Of a DNA stretch of 64,000 nucleotides, positions 21,211 through 33,300 are shown piece after piece (positions within the stretch are counted from its first letter, which is position 1; every line of letters begins with the position of its first letter). The notes beneath the pieces are model-generated. The model did no database searches. It worked only from the letters and a program-made list of their open reading frames with translations, and was not told the origin of the DNA. The stretch spans positions 1,146,001 to 1,210,000 of the forward strand of contig JANATG010000011.1 of assembly GCA_029449235.1 (NCBI GenBank). Direction: 5' to 3'. The position numbers and the translations under genes were made by a program. This DNA is from Linnemannia schmuckeri (lineage: Eukaryota > Mortierellomycota > Mortierellomycetes > Mortierellales > Mortierellaceae).

Positions 21211-23163
21211 TTCATTCCATCGCCATTTTTTATCGTCGTTTGTGTTCATTTCGTGCGTTAACTTTCTACCATTTCAAGCGCTGTCTATCGTATCCTTTCC
21301 TTATCATGTTTTTTTTTTATGTTTTTTTCGCCCACGGCTAACTGGATGAAGTAGTTAAGTACAAGAACAGGTGTAACAAACGTCGCTGTTCTATGCATTA
21401 AGTGGCGTTCGTGCGAACACCATCGATCAATGCTACTTTATTGCAGGCAGAAGAAAGAAAAGAAGAAAGAACAGCAATTAACAGTATTTTTGACTTCCCA
21501 TCGCAATCGATGATGATGGATGGACTGACTTGGAAGCCCGAACACCCAAAAGCTACAGGAACAATAGAAACATGAAAATAACCTGTTGTTTGAGGACATG
21601 CATCGAGACTCCCTCCTGACCCTGACCCCTTGACCCTTAGCTGTCACGATCACTCGCTTATTATATGCTGTTTTATCTACGAAGTTGAAAATACGTTTGA
21701 GAAACAAGGGCAGACGGCGAGAGAGAAGGGTAATTGATGTTGCACAAAAAGCACAAAACGAGGAAAAAAAGAGAGAATTCATCTTTCTTGTCGAATAATT
21801 GAAAAGAAGAAACATTACATATTGAAAGCATGTGCGAATGGGTAACAGCAACAAGAATGGAGCCTCAGTCTGCGCTTATTCACCTGCTCGCCTGAGCCCC
21901 TTTAATATTCGCTTTTCGTTTGTTTTTCATTGCTTCATTAGCGCAAGGCTAATTGCTGATAGAGTGAGATTTTGATGGTAGGCATACAATCCAGAAAGGC
22001 GATAATGATGAGGAATGATGAAAAAGGTTGGACAGAGAGTTAAAAATGAGCAAAGATGTACCCCATTCCTCAACCACAACTGCATATAAAAAAACCACAG
22101 TATCCACAGAAACACCACATATCACCCATAATGCCATTTCTGTATGCCCTGTTTGTGCTGACATCAGAGCATCGACCTGGACCTTGAATCCAAAAAATTG
22201 CGGATAAAGAGGACTAGTGGATAAAGACAAAGAGGAAGTGCAACTGAAAAAAACAACAACAAAATAAGAGCATTTGCATGAAAGGAGGAGCCTTGTTCTT
22301 GTCGAAAAAAAAAAGATGAGAGCCGGTTATATGCTTCAAAACAGTCAAAGGCAGAAAGACCAGGCAAGGGACCAGCAGTAGCAGTCGCAGGGGTAAATGG
22401 GTACGAGTGCCAAATGGTAAACGGACTGTGGTGGATGCAGAAGAAAAGAAATGAGGAAGCTATTGACTATGCGAATGTCGGTGATGATCGATATATGTAT
22501 GAACCTGTTGCATATGTCTTTGTTCAGCATGAATGAATGAATAATAGAAAGAAAGAGAGAGGAAAGGAGGATGTTTTCCTTTGAGGAGCAAGTGATGGAA
22601 TAGATCGTCCCTTTTCTAGGGATGTGCCTTCCTGTCTCGTTGCAATGCACTAATGCGACCTCCGCTCCTCTCCCTCTCGCTCTTTCTCTTAATTGTTAGC
22701 CAGTGAGTGAGCGTGCACTTTTCTTGTCCTGTTTTGTCCTCTGTTTTGCGAGCGGCCGTTGAAGAGTGTGTGCCATCCCTCCTTCCCTCACAAATGATGT
22801 TCATTCGCACTTTCACTCTCTCGTTCTCTCTTTTCCCTCCCTTTTGCCTACTTCGTCCCTTTTTTTTCTTTTCTTTTTTTCCTTTTCTTTTTTTTTCTTT
22901 TCCAGCTTCTTTCTTCTTCCTCCTTTCTCCCTTCTTCCCTTTCCCCTCTTTTCCCTCCCACCTTCCTTCCCTCCCCCCGTTTCCTTCTTCCCTTTCTCTC
23001 TTTGGGTCCCTCATCATCCTCCCGCCTTTCTCCATTTCATCACCCCTCTCTTTTCCGCTCATCATCACCCTTCTTCACATCATCATAAGCACTTCCTTCT
23101 CTTTCTGCTTCAACGACCCTTCCCCTGCGCACCTTTTGCCTCACCCTCTCCTTTTTCGCCCAT

Positions 23164-23204
<41 letters not shown>

Positions 23205-24220
23205 CCGTCTCAAACCATACACACCAAAAAAAAAACCGTATGTCTTGCCTATTCCTTTATAATCATCCAATACCCCGAAAGTACTCCACCCAACCGAGAG
23301 AGTAGTTGCCTTGTTCATCCTTCCATCCCTGAACACGCCAGAACAACACACCCCCTTTTGACAAACAACTCTCACCCAACTCCCTAACTCCTCTCATCAT
23401 GAATTGACCCCTTGGACATGAACAACTACTCTAAACCTCATTTGAGTATTCGCACTCAGTAATACGAAGGACCTCTCCCTTCAAAACGATTGATAATATC
23501 CCCTCCCCCCCCTTTTTTTTATTTTTTTTGTCACTTCATCTCCACACAGCACTCTCACATACGACGATATTTAATGCACCACCTGCTTGTGTACTCGCTC
23601 CAACGCGGGACTATCATGTTGCCCTCGGCAAGTTTCATGAGAAACAGCCGGATCAGGCCCGCTTTGACCCCACAGGACACCACGCGGGCTAATGGATTGA
23701 AAACATAAAAGGCAGAAAAAACAACCAATATTGATTGCAGAGTGGGTGTGTGTGTGAACAACAAGGGAAAATGAGGAGGAAAAGCAACGCACTAAGCTGT
23801 CCTGACCTGTTCATGGCGCATGGTTGTTTTTTGTTTTATCGCCTTTTGCTGTACCAATCCCCTTTCCACTCATTGTGTTTGGGACTCTTGACCCGTCTTC
23901 ATTTTATTATTACTTTTACCCCGACCAATGCGCCTATCTTTGCTTCCTTACCTCCACATTCTCTTCACTGCTTCTTCACTGCTTGGCAGCCAGCTCCCCT
24001 CTCTTTTTCTCTCTGTCTTGACAACTGCCGCACCTTCTCCTCTCCTTGAACCTCTTGCCCTCTCTCTCGTGCATACAATTATATCTAAACACAAAACGTC
24101 CGAACAACTACATAAAAAAGTTTTCAACCCAAACCTAACAAATCCTACTTTCTTGTTCTTGAATATCCTTTTGGATCTCACAGCTCCATCTCTTACCCTA
24201 GGCCAACACTTTGATACATA
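21211..24220. other. intergenic region and pyrimidine-rich upstream region of the polarity gene
   Basis: No gene is supported between 21211 and 22650. From about 22700 to 24220 the plus strand is strongly C/T-biased with a T run at 23167-23203. This suggests a long promoter and 5' leader for the gene at 24221. Long frames across it (for example 22707-23387) encode only Phe/Ser/Pro/Leu runs. Confidence 0.45.
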
Positions 24221-27200
24221 ATGCCAGAGACAGTGTGGGCAATTCACAACTTTGAGGCCGAGGCTGAGGACGAGATCTCGTTCCACATCGGTGAACCCAT
24301 CATTGTCCTCCAAAAGGACGACCTCTATCAGGACGGCTGGTGGGAGGTAGGCAATTACTACTCAACTTTTCGGATTATCTCTCTCCTTAGCCACGCTCCT
24401 GTTCAACCGCTAAAACACAACTTTTTTTGATCATCACCTTCATCTTTCCAGGGTACCAACGTCCGTGGCGAGACGGGTCTATTCCCAGTGAACTACACCG
24501 TTCGAGGTAAGACGCATTTTTTTATGTTGCAATATGAAGAAAAGTGAACAGGCACCACGAAGCAAATATTATGGTGCTCAGCACTATAAACCATGAAACT
24601 AAAAAAATTGAGAGCGTAAAGTTAGTACAACGACAATAACAGTGGACAGGGTACCTGAAATGGGCGTCCTGCGAACGAACGACATTCGACACGGCTCACT
24701 TTCTCAGGGGGTGCAACAGGACAAAGAGAGGACAGACCCGTTCTAACCTCACTCTTTCTCTCATTTTTTATCCTATTTATCTCGCAGATCCCCCAGAGCA
24801 GAATCAGCCTGGGTCTCCTATCGCTGAACCTAATGGTTTTCTCAACGACAACGTCAAGGTCGGAGGCAACAACAACAACAATGGTAACAGTGCCAACAAC
24901 AACAACAATAACAAGTACGGAGGTGGTAACAGTCAGGACAATGGCCCTATGAACGGTTACCACAACAATAACAACAATGGCCAGGAGCACAATCGTTCGA
25001 TGGAGCAATCGAACCAGACCCATCTTGCCAACAGCATGAACAATATGCACATTCACCAGAACCCAGCAATCGCTAGCCCTCCTCCTAGTGGTCGTAGCGG
25101 TTTTGGATCTTCGTCTGGGGCGTCTACCCCTAGTGGCGGAGCTTCGAACAGCAAGGTGATTGCTCAGAGCGTCGAAGAGAGCTTGAACGACCCCCAGTTG
25201 GCGAGCCATCCATCTACATGGTCAATTGACCAGGTTGCCTACTGGTTGCGCTGGTGCGGGTTCGCTAACATTGCCCCAAGTTTCATCGGTACGTTACATA
25301 TCCATGTCGAAATGGCGTGAATGATGTATTTCAGAGGGAGTTAGAACCATAGCACGACCATGTTTTTGATCCGCTTACATCCTTTTTTCCCTATACAAAT
25401 TAGATAATGAGATCTCGGGCGCCATCTTACTGGAGCTGAACCTCAACAACTTGAAGGAACTGGAGATCAATTCGTTCGGCAAGCGATTCAACATCATGAA
25501 TGCCATCACCTCGCTCAAGCAGGCCACCAAGGGAGACCAGAGTGGAAAGGGCCAGTACTCTGGATTGGCCAACTCAGTCGGCGCCATGTTTGCTGGTGGT
25601 GCCCCCGGAGGACCCAATATCCCTCCTCGCATGACTTCGGCCGTCGGAGGCCCCAGCCCCAGATCATCGACCTATGATCCTCGCAATGACTATATTCACG
25701 ATCCTCGACAGGAGCCTCGTGGTGTCCCTATGTCTCCTCCTGCCTCGGTCCAATCGCCTAGCATGCGTCAGCAGCAGCCCGTCCACCCATCCGACTATGA
25801 CACACATTCTCGCAACAATGCTCTTGCGCGCTCTGACACAATGGGCTCTGTCAGCGGTGGCAGCACTGGTGAACACAACGCTCGCAGCGGTCAGCGTCAA
25901 AGTATCACCTCAGCCTACTCGTCCGCATCTGGTCCCCAGCGTAATCAGTGGGAGCGCAATGCCCCCCGTCCTCCTCAGATGCCCAGCCCTGCTCCTCATC
26001 CTATGGAGCAGTCCATGGACCAATACCCCAGGCCCATGGATAGAGTTGCCCCCACCAGCCCAGAGATGTACCACCAGGAGCAATTCTCGCCCGAGCCACA
26101 ATACCAGCAGATTCCTCCTCAGCAACGCAAGACACATGCTCCCCCAGACAGCACTAACCGCCCAATGAACGGCAAGGCAGACCCTGGCGACAAGGTAGTG
26201 TCCTTGGATAACATTGGCAAGCCCGATTATGCTGGATGGCTCAAGAAGAGAGGTGACACCTACAGGACATGGAAGAGCCGGTGGTTCATGCTGAAGGGTG
26301 TGACCCTCTATTACATGAACTCGCCCAAGGATAACGCCAGCAAGGACTACATCAACCTTGTTGGATACAAGATTATTCAGGACGAGAACATCTATGCTGG
26401 AAAATACTGCTTTAAGGCTGTCCACGACGAGCTCCGCAACTTTTACTTTTACACCGAGAGTGAGCAAGACATGAAGGGCTGGCTCAAGGCGTTGATGAAA
26501 GTCACTATTGGTCGCGATCCCTCGGCGCCTGTTATCTCATCAAGCAACATTCCTACAATCCCATTGCATGTCGCCCGGAGGATGGCACCTCGCCCTCCTT
26601 CTCCCTCCAAGCGGAACCGCGGCATGGGACCCAACGGTCAGCCCAATCATCCTCAACAGCAACAACGTCAGCAGGAATATGACCCTAGGCAACAGCAACA
26701 ACAGAACCAGAGGCAACAGCAACAGCAACAGCAACAGCAGCAGCAGTTGGACTATGATGATCAGGACTCTGACGGCGAAGGATATCTTCAGAATGAGTAT
26801 GGCGATAATCACAACAGCAACTATAGGCCAGGTCCAGGTGGTAGCAACGACATGGGCGGTAATAACCACCGCGGCCAAGGTCATGACCAAGAGAGCCCGG
26901 TTCTTCAGAGTCTATCCTCTCAGCACCAACAACAGCAGCAACAGCGCCGGAGTTTCTTGCAGGATGATGACAACAATGGACACGATGACCCCTGGAGGGA
27001 TGAGGATGACGAAGGCTTTGGACAGCAGCAGGCCCCTCAGGCCCGTCACCAGCAGCAGCAGCACTTGAAAAACATGCGTCCGGACAGTGAGCTCGATACA
27101 TTCAGGCAGCACGGTGACGACCAACAGTCGGCTCCTCGCCAGAGCCCTGGTCAGCGTTGGGTAGGTTGAGAGGACAAGGAGTCGATCGAGATCAAAAATA

Positions 27201-27756
27201 AAATATATTACGCACTGACATGCAAAAGAGAGAAAATAATACACGATTGAGGTCATTTCACTAACGCACTCTTTGGCCTCTTTTTTTCGCGTATTGTATG
27301 GATTAGACTCAGGAGCAGTACATCGACTGGATGAACCGCAACCTTCCCGACTCGGCTGGGCCCGTCAGCGACATGACGCAGTCTTTGCGCTCGGGGGTTG
27401 TCCTTGTACGTTTGATTGAACAGCTTTCGGGCGAGCAGGTCGACAAGAGGATCCCCAACGCCACCTATACCCTCCAGATGCTTGAGAACTTGTTGACGGC
27501 TTTCAAGTTTATGGATCGCGTTGGCGTCTCGACGGACGGCTACACGGTCAAGGACATCTTCAACGGCAACGAGGAGAAGATTGTCCAGATGTTTGAGAGT
27601 ATCCGTGCCCGATTCCCTCACGATGTCCCACAAGCAAGGCCTAGCCAAGGCCAAAGCAATGGCATGAAGCAGAACGGACACATTCAGCCTCAACACACCG
27701 GTGGATCAGAGTATGAAGCATTGTATGAAGAGGCCGCACGCAGCACGATTGGATAA
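24221..27756 (+). CDS. SH3-SAM-PH-CH polarity scaffold (Boi/Pob1-like)
   Basis: Exons 24221-24346, 24452-24506, 24788-25288, 25404-27160 and 27307-27756 give 962 residues. An SH3 domain occupies about residues 5-58 (WAIHNFEAEAEDEISF, GLFPVNYT). A SAM domain spans about 208-267 (WSIDQVAYWLRWCGF, ELEINSFGKRFNIM), a PH domain about 500-597 (DYAGWLKKRG, WKSRWFMLKG) and a calponin-homology domain about 815-915 (QYIDWMNRNLP, LRSGVVLVRLIEQL). Linkers are rich in Asn, Pro and Gln, with poly-Gln near 740-760. Known relatives (yeast Boi1/Boi2, fission yeast Pob1) link Cdc42, formin and exocyst at growth sites and have SH3-SAM-PH. The CH domain adds likely actin or signalling contacts (inference). Keeping the last intron gives a stop two codons in. 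Confidence 0.9.
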
Positions 27757-28584
27757 GGAACGACTGTGAATTACCAGCGTCCAATTATTAACTTCTTTTC
27801 TTTTTGTCCTTCTGTACCTTGCATCAATTCACTTCCACTTAACCTTTTTTCACGCCTTCCAATGTTCATTATTGTTCATTTTTATGACAATCCTCTTCTT
27901 TCCTACCAATTTTTGTTCTACAGCATGTCCTCTTAATTGACCGGCTGCAGATCCTACTCTTTTTTACGAATATCATATTTTACTCTTAAAACATTATTAC
28001 ACATCCTACGACCTACGCCCCAAAAAGTTATATACTACTCCATCTTTTTGTTCCAATTACTTTGCTACTATTTACCACCTCACGATCATCTTTCTATCTC
28101 TTCGAGTCACATTTGCGCTCATTGTGTTTTTACTCACTCGCTTTGTCAAATAAAAAAAAAAAGCTATGACGGATCGGGGTTTCGTGCGAGCTGTTTTTTG
28201 CGCGACATTTGGAGTTACGAACAAGCTCTCATTCTTTAGTTGTATCGCGTTTTCGACACCACCGACAAACCACACTTCATAAGTGGCCTAGGTCAGGAAG
28301 AATTTTATCTCCTTTCGACAAGGAGCTTATACAAGGAGCTCCAGAGGCGTTTAAAAGAAAAGAAGAGCCAAGCACTGCCGCACAATCCTTCGGCTCTCGG
28401 GTACCTACGTGCATGATAGACCCGTTTGTAAGGGATCTTCTTATTATAATTCTTCAGGGAGTACGTTATGCAGGCTGCGGATAAATATGAGGTATTGTGT
28501 TTTTGTTGCGTTTTCTGTCTCCTGCTTCTTTGCTATCTGCTTTCCTTGTATCTCCCTAATTTTTCTTCTGTATTTGACTGTCGC

Positions 28585-28592
28585 TATATAAA
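28585..28592 (+). promoter_or_regulatory. TATA-like box upstream of the first eight-cysteine gene
   Basis: TATATAAA lies 244 bp before the start at 28836, which would imply a leader of about 200 nt. The sequence TTCCTTCTTCCACAG just before the start codon could also be a leader-intron acceptor. Confidence 0.35.
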
Positions 28593-28835
28593 TGCTAATG
28601 CATTAAAGGGCCAAATGGTGTAGCGCGACTCCACTTTTGTTTTGTAAAAACCGTCTCTTTTGCTTTGGGAATTAGTGTTTTGTAACCGGGGCCAGAGATA
28701 TAAGAGTGACGCTGTGCCCATTCCTTTGTGTTGTAACGATAATTTTTTTATTTGGTTTTGTTTTAATTCTGTCCACACGATTGTTAAACTTCACCACACC
28801 ACCCTCCTTCTCTGTCCTCTTTCCTTCTTCCACAG

Positions 28836-29576
28836 ATGCGACTCTTCATCTCATCTTCAATCCCGCTCCTAGTGGTCCTCCTCTCACTCCTCTCCATCTC
28901 AACCACCATCATAGCGGCCCCAAAAACTTCTCCACCTTCACCTCCCTCAAAACCACAAGCACAGCCAGCAGAATCAATCGCAGACGACAAATGCCGCCCC
29001 TGCCTCGCAAGAGAACTCCGCAAAGTTCCCAAATGCGATCGTCTCTCCCCCACCACTCCGGCACTCCCAGCCTCTGAAGATAACCCGGCCAAGATCCAAA
29101 AGTACAAGAACGATTATCCCGACGTGGTTGATTGCCTGTGTCTGGCGGCGAAATGGACAGATGATGAGGGAGGATCCCAGGATTGGATTTCAAGGTGTGA
29201 TACTGTCTGTACGGCTGCTGTTTCCAAGAACCAGATGAAGATTTTGAAGGCTTTTGCGGCGCAGTTGTCCTGTGGTGGTAGTGATGATAGTGCTGCTGCT
29301 TCGCCGTCTCGACCGCCAGATATTACTGACACCATCAGGGCGCCTCCTGTTCGAAAACCGGCAAACGCAGCAGGAGAAATACCATCATCACTCGCTGCCG
29401 GCACTACTGCTGCTCCTTCAAGCGACGCTCTCAAGCCTAGAGAGGTCGTCGCCACGAAACCGGACCCCAAACCCGCTGCCGTTGTAAGGGAGCCGGTCGC
29501 TGCTGGTAATACTAGCAGCACTACGCCCGACATGAAAGATAACAAAACGAGAGGAGACGAGAATCCTGCCTTGTAA
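28836..29576 (+). CDS. secreted eight-cysteine protein 1 (soluble, long tail)
   Basis: Single exon, 246 residues. The signal peptide covers about 1-27 (hydrophobic LLVVLLSLLSISTTIIAA). Eight cysteines follow the pattern C-x2-C-L-x9-C-x32-C-L-C-x18-C-x3-C-x20-C, with Trp four residues before the sixth Cys. This is the most divergent of five paralogues in the window: it has a longer third loop and an Ala/Pro/Ser-rich tail of about 95 residues without a hydrophobic C-terminal segment, so it should be released rather than GPI-anchored. I know no described family with this exact pattern; CFEM-like and other fungal effector folds were considered but the spacing differs. Function unknown. Confidence 0.8.
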   Translation: MRLFISSSIPLLVVLLSLLSISTTIIAAPKTSPPSPPSKPQAQPAESIADDKCRPCLARELRKVPKCDRLSPTTPALPASEDNPAKIQKYKNDYPDVVDCLCLAAKWTDDEGGSQDWISRCDTVCTAAVSKNQMKILKAFAAQLSCGGSDDSAAASPSRPPDITDTIRAPPVRKPANAAGEIPSSLAAGTTAAPSSDALKPREVVATKPDPKPAAVVREPVAAGNTSSTTPDMKDNKTRGDENPAL

Positions 29577-29607
29577 CAAAACCTACCACTCCATAATTCA
29601 GACTTAT

Positions 29608-29613
29608 AATAAA
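29608..29613 (+). terminator. poly(A) signal
   Basis: AATAAA lies 32 bp after the stop codon of the 28836 gene. Confidence 0.5.
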
Positions 29614-30780
29614 AAGTGGTTAACGATGAGAAACGCGTGCGCCCATGTTTGGTTGTTGGTCAGTTTTACTACATTCCAACCATCGACACGCGTCCATTGC
29701 ATTTCCAATTTCCATCCAGTCGCAAAACTCCGTCTGGTCCCAGGTCCGACAGGGTTTGTCAACCTAACGTGTCCACAACCGTATTTTCTTTTGCAAACGC
29801 TAAACGTTCTTAGCAGGGGTTGCAACGCGCAAATGGAGGGCATGACCGAATATGGCGTGTGAGCATCCGCCCACTTTATTTGCCGAGGATCCTTTTTGTA
29901 TTTTGTGAACGCTTTTGGTCCATAGGCCGCAAAAACGAGCTGAAACAAAGCAGCTACACATATATTCTTCGCAGTCAGCTATTGACGTTTTTTTTTTTTT
30001 TTTATTGCCTCGTCAACCATTTAGCTTGAGAGCCATTTCCGGCATTTCTTCTTTGTTCCTTTCCCCTTCATCCATCGTTTGTTTACAACTGCTATCTCAT
30101 TTTCCCTGAAACGCCAATTGATATAAAAAAAAAAAAAAGATTATGCCAACAATCGCAAGAGACGGCTCTCAAAGAAGGAGTTTGATCTATTTCACCCTTG
30201 TGAACTTGTGAACACCGTTGGTTTATGCCTTTGTCCTGTTTGTTTCTGTCGCTTAGGCCCATGCCCATCTTCTGGCTTACCATTGGACTACCATCTGGCG
30301 TATTGCAATTCACAAACCAGCCCATGTTTGTGCGTCTGACCATCTTACTCGATCGGTCAGTCATCCGGTTTTATGATTCGGTCTGGACCCTGAAATTGCA
30401 CAAACAAACCTACCCGTTTTGCATGTGCATGTGGGTAGATTCTCATTTTCCTTTCGTGTGTTTTCCCTTCTTCCTTCTGATCGCTCTTTTTCCACTTTTT
30501 GGGGACCATGGGTGGATAACACGCTGTTTTGCTTGTCTACAAACAACCGAGCTAGTTTATTGTTTATGTTAACGATGGGGAAATTGGACGGAAGGGATAC
30601 ATGAAATGTTGCAGGGAGGAGAAGAGGATGGATTGAGTATCTATTCAGTGGCCACAGATTTATTCTCTTCCGCACCCTCCAAACCCTACACCCCGTTTGT
30701 TTGCTAAGTCCCTTCTAACGGTTCACTCACACGATGGGCCGAGGGTTAGAATGGGGACTCAATAGGAGAGAGTGGACAGA
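29614..30780. other. intergenic, no gene recognised
   Basis: Several short frames are open on both strands, but none starts with a recognisable domain, signal peptide or splice-consistent continuation. A T run lies near 29989-30003. Confidence 0.4.
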
Positions 30781-30789
30781 TGCCCCGCG

Positions 30790-30797
30790 TATATAAA
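30790..30797 (+). promoter_or_regulatory. TATA box of the second eight-cysteine gene
   Basis: TATATAAA lies 128 bp upstream of the start at 30925 and is followed by a C/T-rich leader. Confidence 0.55.
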
Positions 30798-30924
30798 CCC
30801 CACTGTGTCCCTCCTTTCTCATTCTTTCAACCTGTTCAACTCCAAATACCCACAAGCCTCGCCTCAACTCCCCTCTCTCCTCTTCTTCCTCTCTTCAATC
30901 CCACACATCACATATCAAAAAATC

Positions 30925-31275
30925 ATGAAGTTCTTCAAGGTCCTCGCATTCCTCGCCACAACTGCCGTGACCTTGGTCCTCGCCCAAGTCCAGAACGACG
31001 CCCCCACCCCTTGCATGGTCTGCCTTCAAGAGTCTCTTCAATCCCTCTCGGCCTGCAAAAGCCTGACGGTCGTAATCGGAAATATGGACCCAGCCTCGGA
31101 CCCCGCCTATGCTGCATGTCTGTGCTCCTCCTTGGATGGTGCCTGGATCGACAAGTGTATGTCGACCTGTAGCCAGGACGTGGTCTCGTTCAAGAACGCC
31201 TATGCCGAGAACATCCAGGCTGCGGGCTTGAGATGTGGTGCTCAACCTACCTTTATCCCTACCTCGTTCGCTTAA
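30925..31275 (+). CDS. secreted eight-cysteine protein 2 (minimal form)
   Basis: Single exon, 116 residues. The start at 30925 was chosen because it opens a clean signal peptide (MKFFKVLAFLATTAVTLVLA); the upstream in-frame extension is leader-like. The mature part is little more than the domain: C-x2-C-L-x9-C-x20-C-L-C-x10-C-x3-C-x21-C, with AYAACLC and AWIDKC motifs. There is no GPI signal, so it is a small secreted protein of effector-like size. It shares with the 32702 protein the segments DPA-S-PAYAACLC and PTFIP. Function unknown. Confidence 0.85.
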   Translation: MKFFKVLAFLATTAVTLVLAQVQNDAPTPCMVCLQESLQSLSACKSLTVVIGNMDPASDPAYAACLCSSLDGAWIDKCMSTCSQDVVSFKNAYAENIQAAGLRCGAQPTFIPTSFA

Positions 31276-31345
31276 GGTAGTGGAGGGTTGAGGAGATGTT
31301 GAAAAATACCCAGTGTTGCGTGTGCGATACTTCCAAAAACAACAT

Positions 31346-31351
31346 AATAAA
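31346..31351 (+). terminator. poly(A) signal
   Basis: AATAAA lies 71 bp after the stop of the 30925 gene. Confidence 0.45.
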
Positions 31352-32701
31352 ATCCCAGAAAGTGTTTGAAAACAAGTAAGGACGTGATAGTCTCAAAAAG
31401 AGAAGAGAGGATAGAAGTACATGTAATGAAAGGCCCTAGTCCTTGTTCTCGCGAATAGCTGTTTGTAAGCCAAAAAATGTCCCCAAGTAATAGCAAAAAT
31501 GTATACACACACCCTCCTCGGTTGAACTATTACATTCCATGAGTGCCACCACCACCAAACTTACCCACAAATTGTCAGCCCACAAACAAAAACCATAGCC
31601 AATTTAGCGCAGAACAAGCTGTCAAAGCGCAAATGCAAGGAGGAATTGGGCAACATCAGGGGACAAGGGGAGAAACTCTCTTCCTCATCTGGAAAACCAA
31701 AAAAGCAAGAATATGTGTTAGTGAACCGTTAGGCTGTGTGCCGTGCATTTTTCGGTGCTTTTCCCTTACTTCACAATCCGCAACAGAACAGAAATACAAA
31801 GCAATCGAAACAATCAAACAGTCGAAGGAGGAGGGGGAAGAAGGAGGGCGAATGGCATTGGATGACGTGGAAGAGAGCAGGAAAGAAAAGAGGACGGAGG
31901 AGAGAGAATGAGAGCAAGAGGAGTGAAGGAACTACTCATCGCCTCCGGAGAGAAAAGAGGAGCAGGGTACATGTCGATAATATAGAAACCATTCGGTCAT
32001 GACAGCGCCTTGTGTATTTTCGAAAGTACCACCATGAATATCGCATTGGAGGGGCATCATCGAAGAAACTAAATACTTTTTTTTTAATGATGTTGCTTGT
32101 AAGGAAGGGCATGTACTCGGTATCGAATGGGTATGTATTTTAGTGAGTATGTTGTTGTGTTGTATCCTTGCATGGTACTTTTTTTGCTTTCGATCATTTA
32201 GAGTGCGAAAACTTGGGAGCAATGAACAGAACAGGGGGCATGTGCTATTGTGCAAAATAAAAGCAAGAGTGGAGAAAGAGCGTTTGGAAAGAAACAAGTT
32301 GACAAAAAGGAGCCCTTTTCTTTTTCGAAAGGCACATAAAAGAGCGAACCAAAGGCGTGCATTGGGCATGGCAGGTTATGGTCAAAAAATATATGTCATT
32401 GGAATTGTGGTCTATGGGTGAGTGAGTGGAGGGCGTCCTTTTGACAGCTCACGGATAACACCCCTGGTACTGTACTTTCTCTCAACAGGCGAAAGGAAAG
32501 TGGGTGGTGCCCCGGGTGAACTCTACTCCCTTCTATTTGTTTTCGTCTTCCTCACTTCGCTCATCTCTTTCCTTCTGTCTTTTCATCTCTTTCCTCATTC
32601 CCCATTTCTCATTCCTCGCCTCATTCCTCCATCTCATCCCAACTCCTCTCCACAGTTTTCATCAAAACCGCCGCCAAACTCCCTTCTACCCTATTTTCAC
32701 A
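31352..32701. other. intergenic and leader of the third eight-cysteine gene
   Basis: No gene was recognised between 31352 and about 32450. From 32510 to 32701 the plus strand is C/T-rich, as expected of the leader for the gene at 32702. Purine-rich short frames at 31543-32002 are not supported. Confidence 0.4.
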
Positions 32702-33229
32702 ATGAAGTTCGCCGCACTCGCACCTATCACAGCTCTCGCTCTCGCCTCTGCCGTATCCGCTCAGACAGACGCCTGCCAGACCTGTCTCCAAACCGCTATC
32801 AAAGCCCTCCCCCTCTGTGCAGGTGTCAACATCACCATCGGCGACTTTGACCCCGCTGCATCCCCCGCCTACGCTGCTTGTCTCTGCCAGTCGACCTCGG
32901 GAACTTGGATCGACTCCTGCATTGCCTCCAAAACCTGCTCGGACGATGTCCTCTCGCTCAAGGCCACCTACGCGTCCTCGCTGACCGAGATAGGTCTCAA
33001 CTGCAACGGAACCACCCCTACTTTTATCCCTGGCACTACTGCCCCCGTGGCCCCTTCCTCTGCCTTACCCACTGGTGGTGCCTCGGCCACCTCGGGTAGT
33101 GGCGCCAAGCCTACTGGTAGCAATGGTACATCCGCGGGCCAGAAGAGCATCTCTGCATCTTCGTTTATGCTTGCTGAGACCATGGGTGTCTTGGCTGTTG
33201 TTACTGCCATCGGAGCTAGCTTCCTCTAA
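32702..33229 (+). CDS. GPI-anchored eight-cysteine protein 3
   Basis: Single exon, 175 residues. The signal peptide is about 1-20 (MKFAALAPITALALASAVSA). The domain reads C-x2-C-L-x9-C-x20-C-L-C-x10-C-x5-C-x21-C, with PAYAACLC and TWIDSC. A Thr/Ser/Gly/Pro-rich stalk follows, and the protein ends in a hydrophobic segment (TMGVLAVVTAIGASFL) preceded by small residues, the layout of a GPI signal. It likely sits on the plasma membrane or in the cell wall. It is the closest paralogue of the 30925 protein, from which it differs mainly by the added stalk and anchor. Confidence 0.85.
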   Translation: MKFAALAPITALALASAVSAQTDACQTCLQTAIKALPLCAGVNITIGDFDPAASPAYAACLCQSTSGTWIDSCIASKTCSDDVLSLKATYASSLTEIGLNCNGTTPTFIPGTTAPVAPSSALPTGGASATSGSGAKPTGSNGTSAGQKSISASSFMLAETMGVLAVVTAIGASFL

Positions 33230-33294
33230 GTACATGTACATAAGAGCCAGGGCAGCATGTATGTATTCCTTTGTATACTTCTACACACACTCGT

Positions 33295-33300
33295 AATAAA
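33295..33300 (+). terminator. poly(A) signal
   Basis: AATAAA lies 66 bp after the stop of the 32702 gene. Confidence 0.5.

Noticed and set aside
22707..23387. 226-codon plus-strand frame and its antisense Lys/Glu/Arg counterparts
   Set aside because: Both are translations of one long pyrimidine tract; no domain, codon structure or splice-linked continuation.
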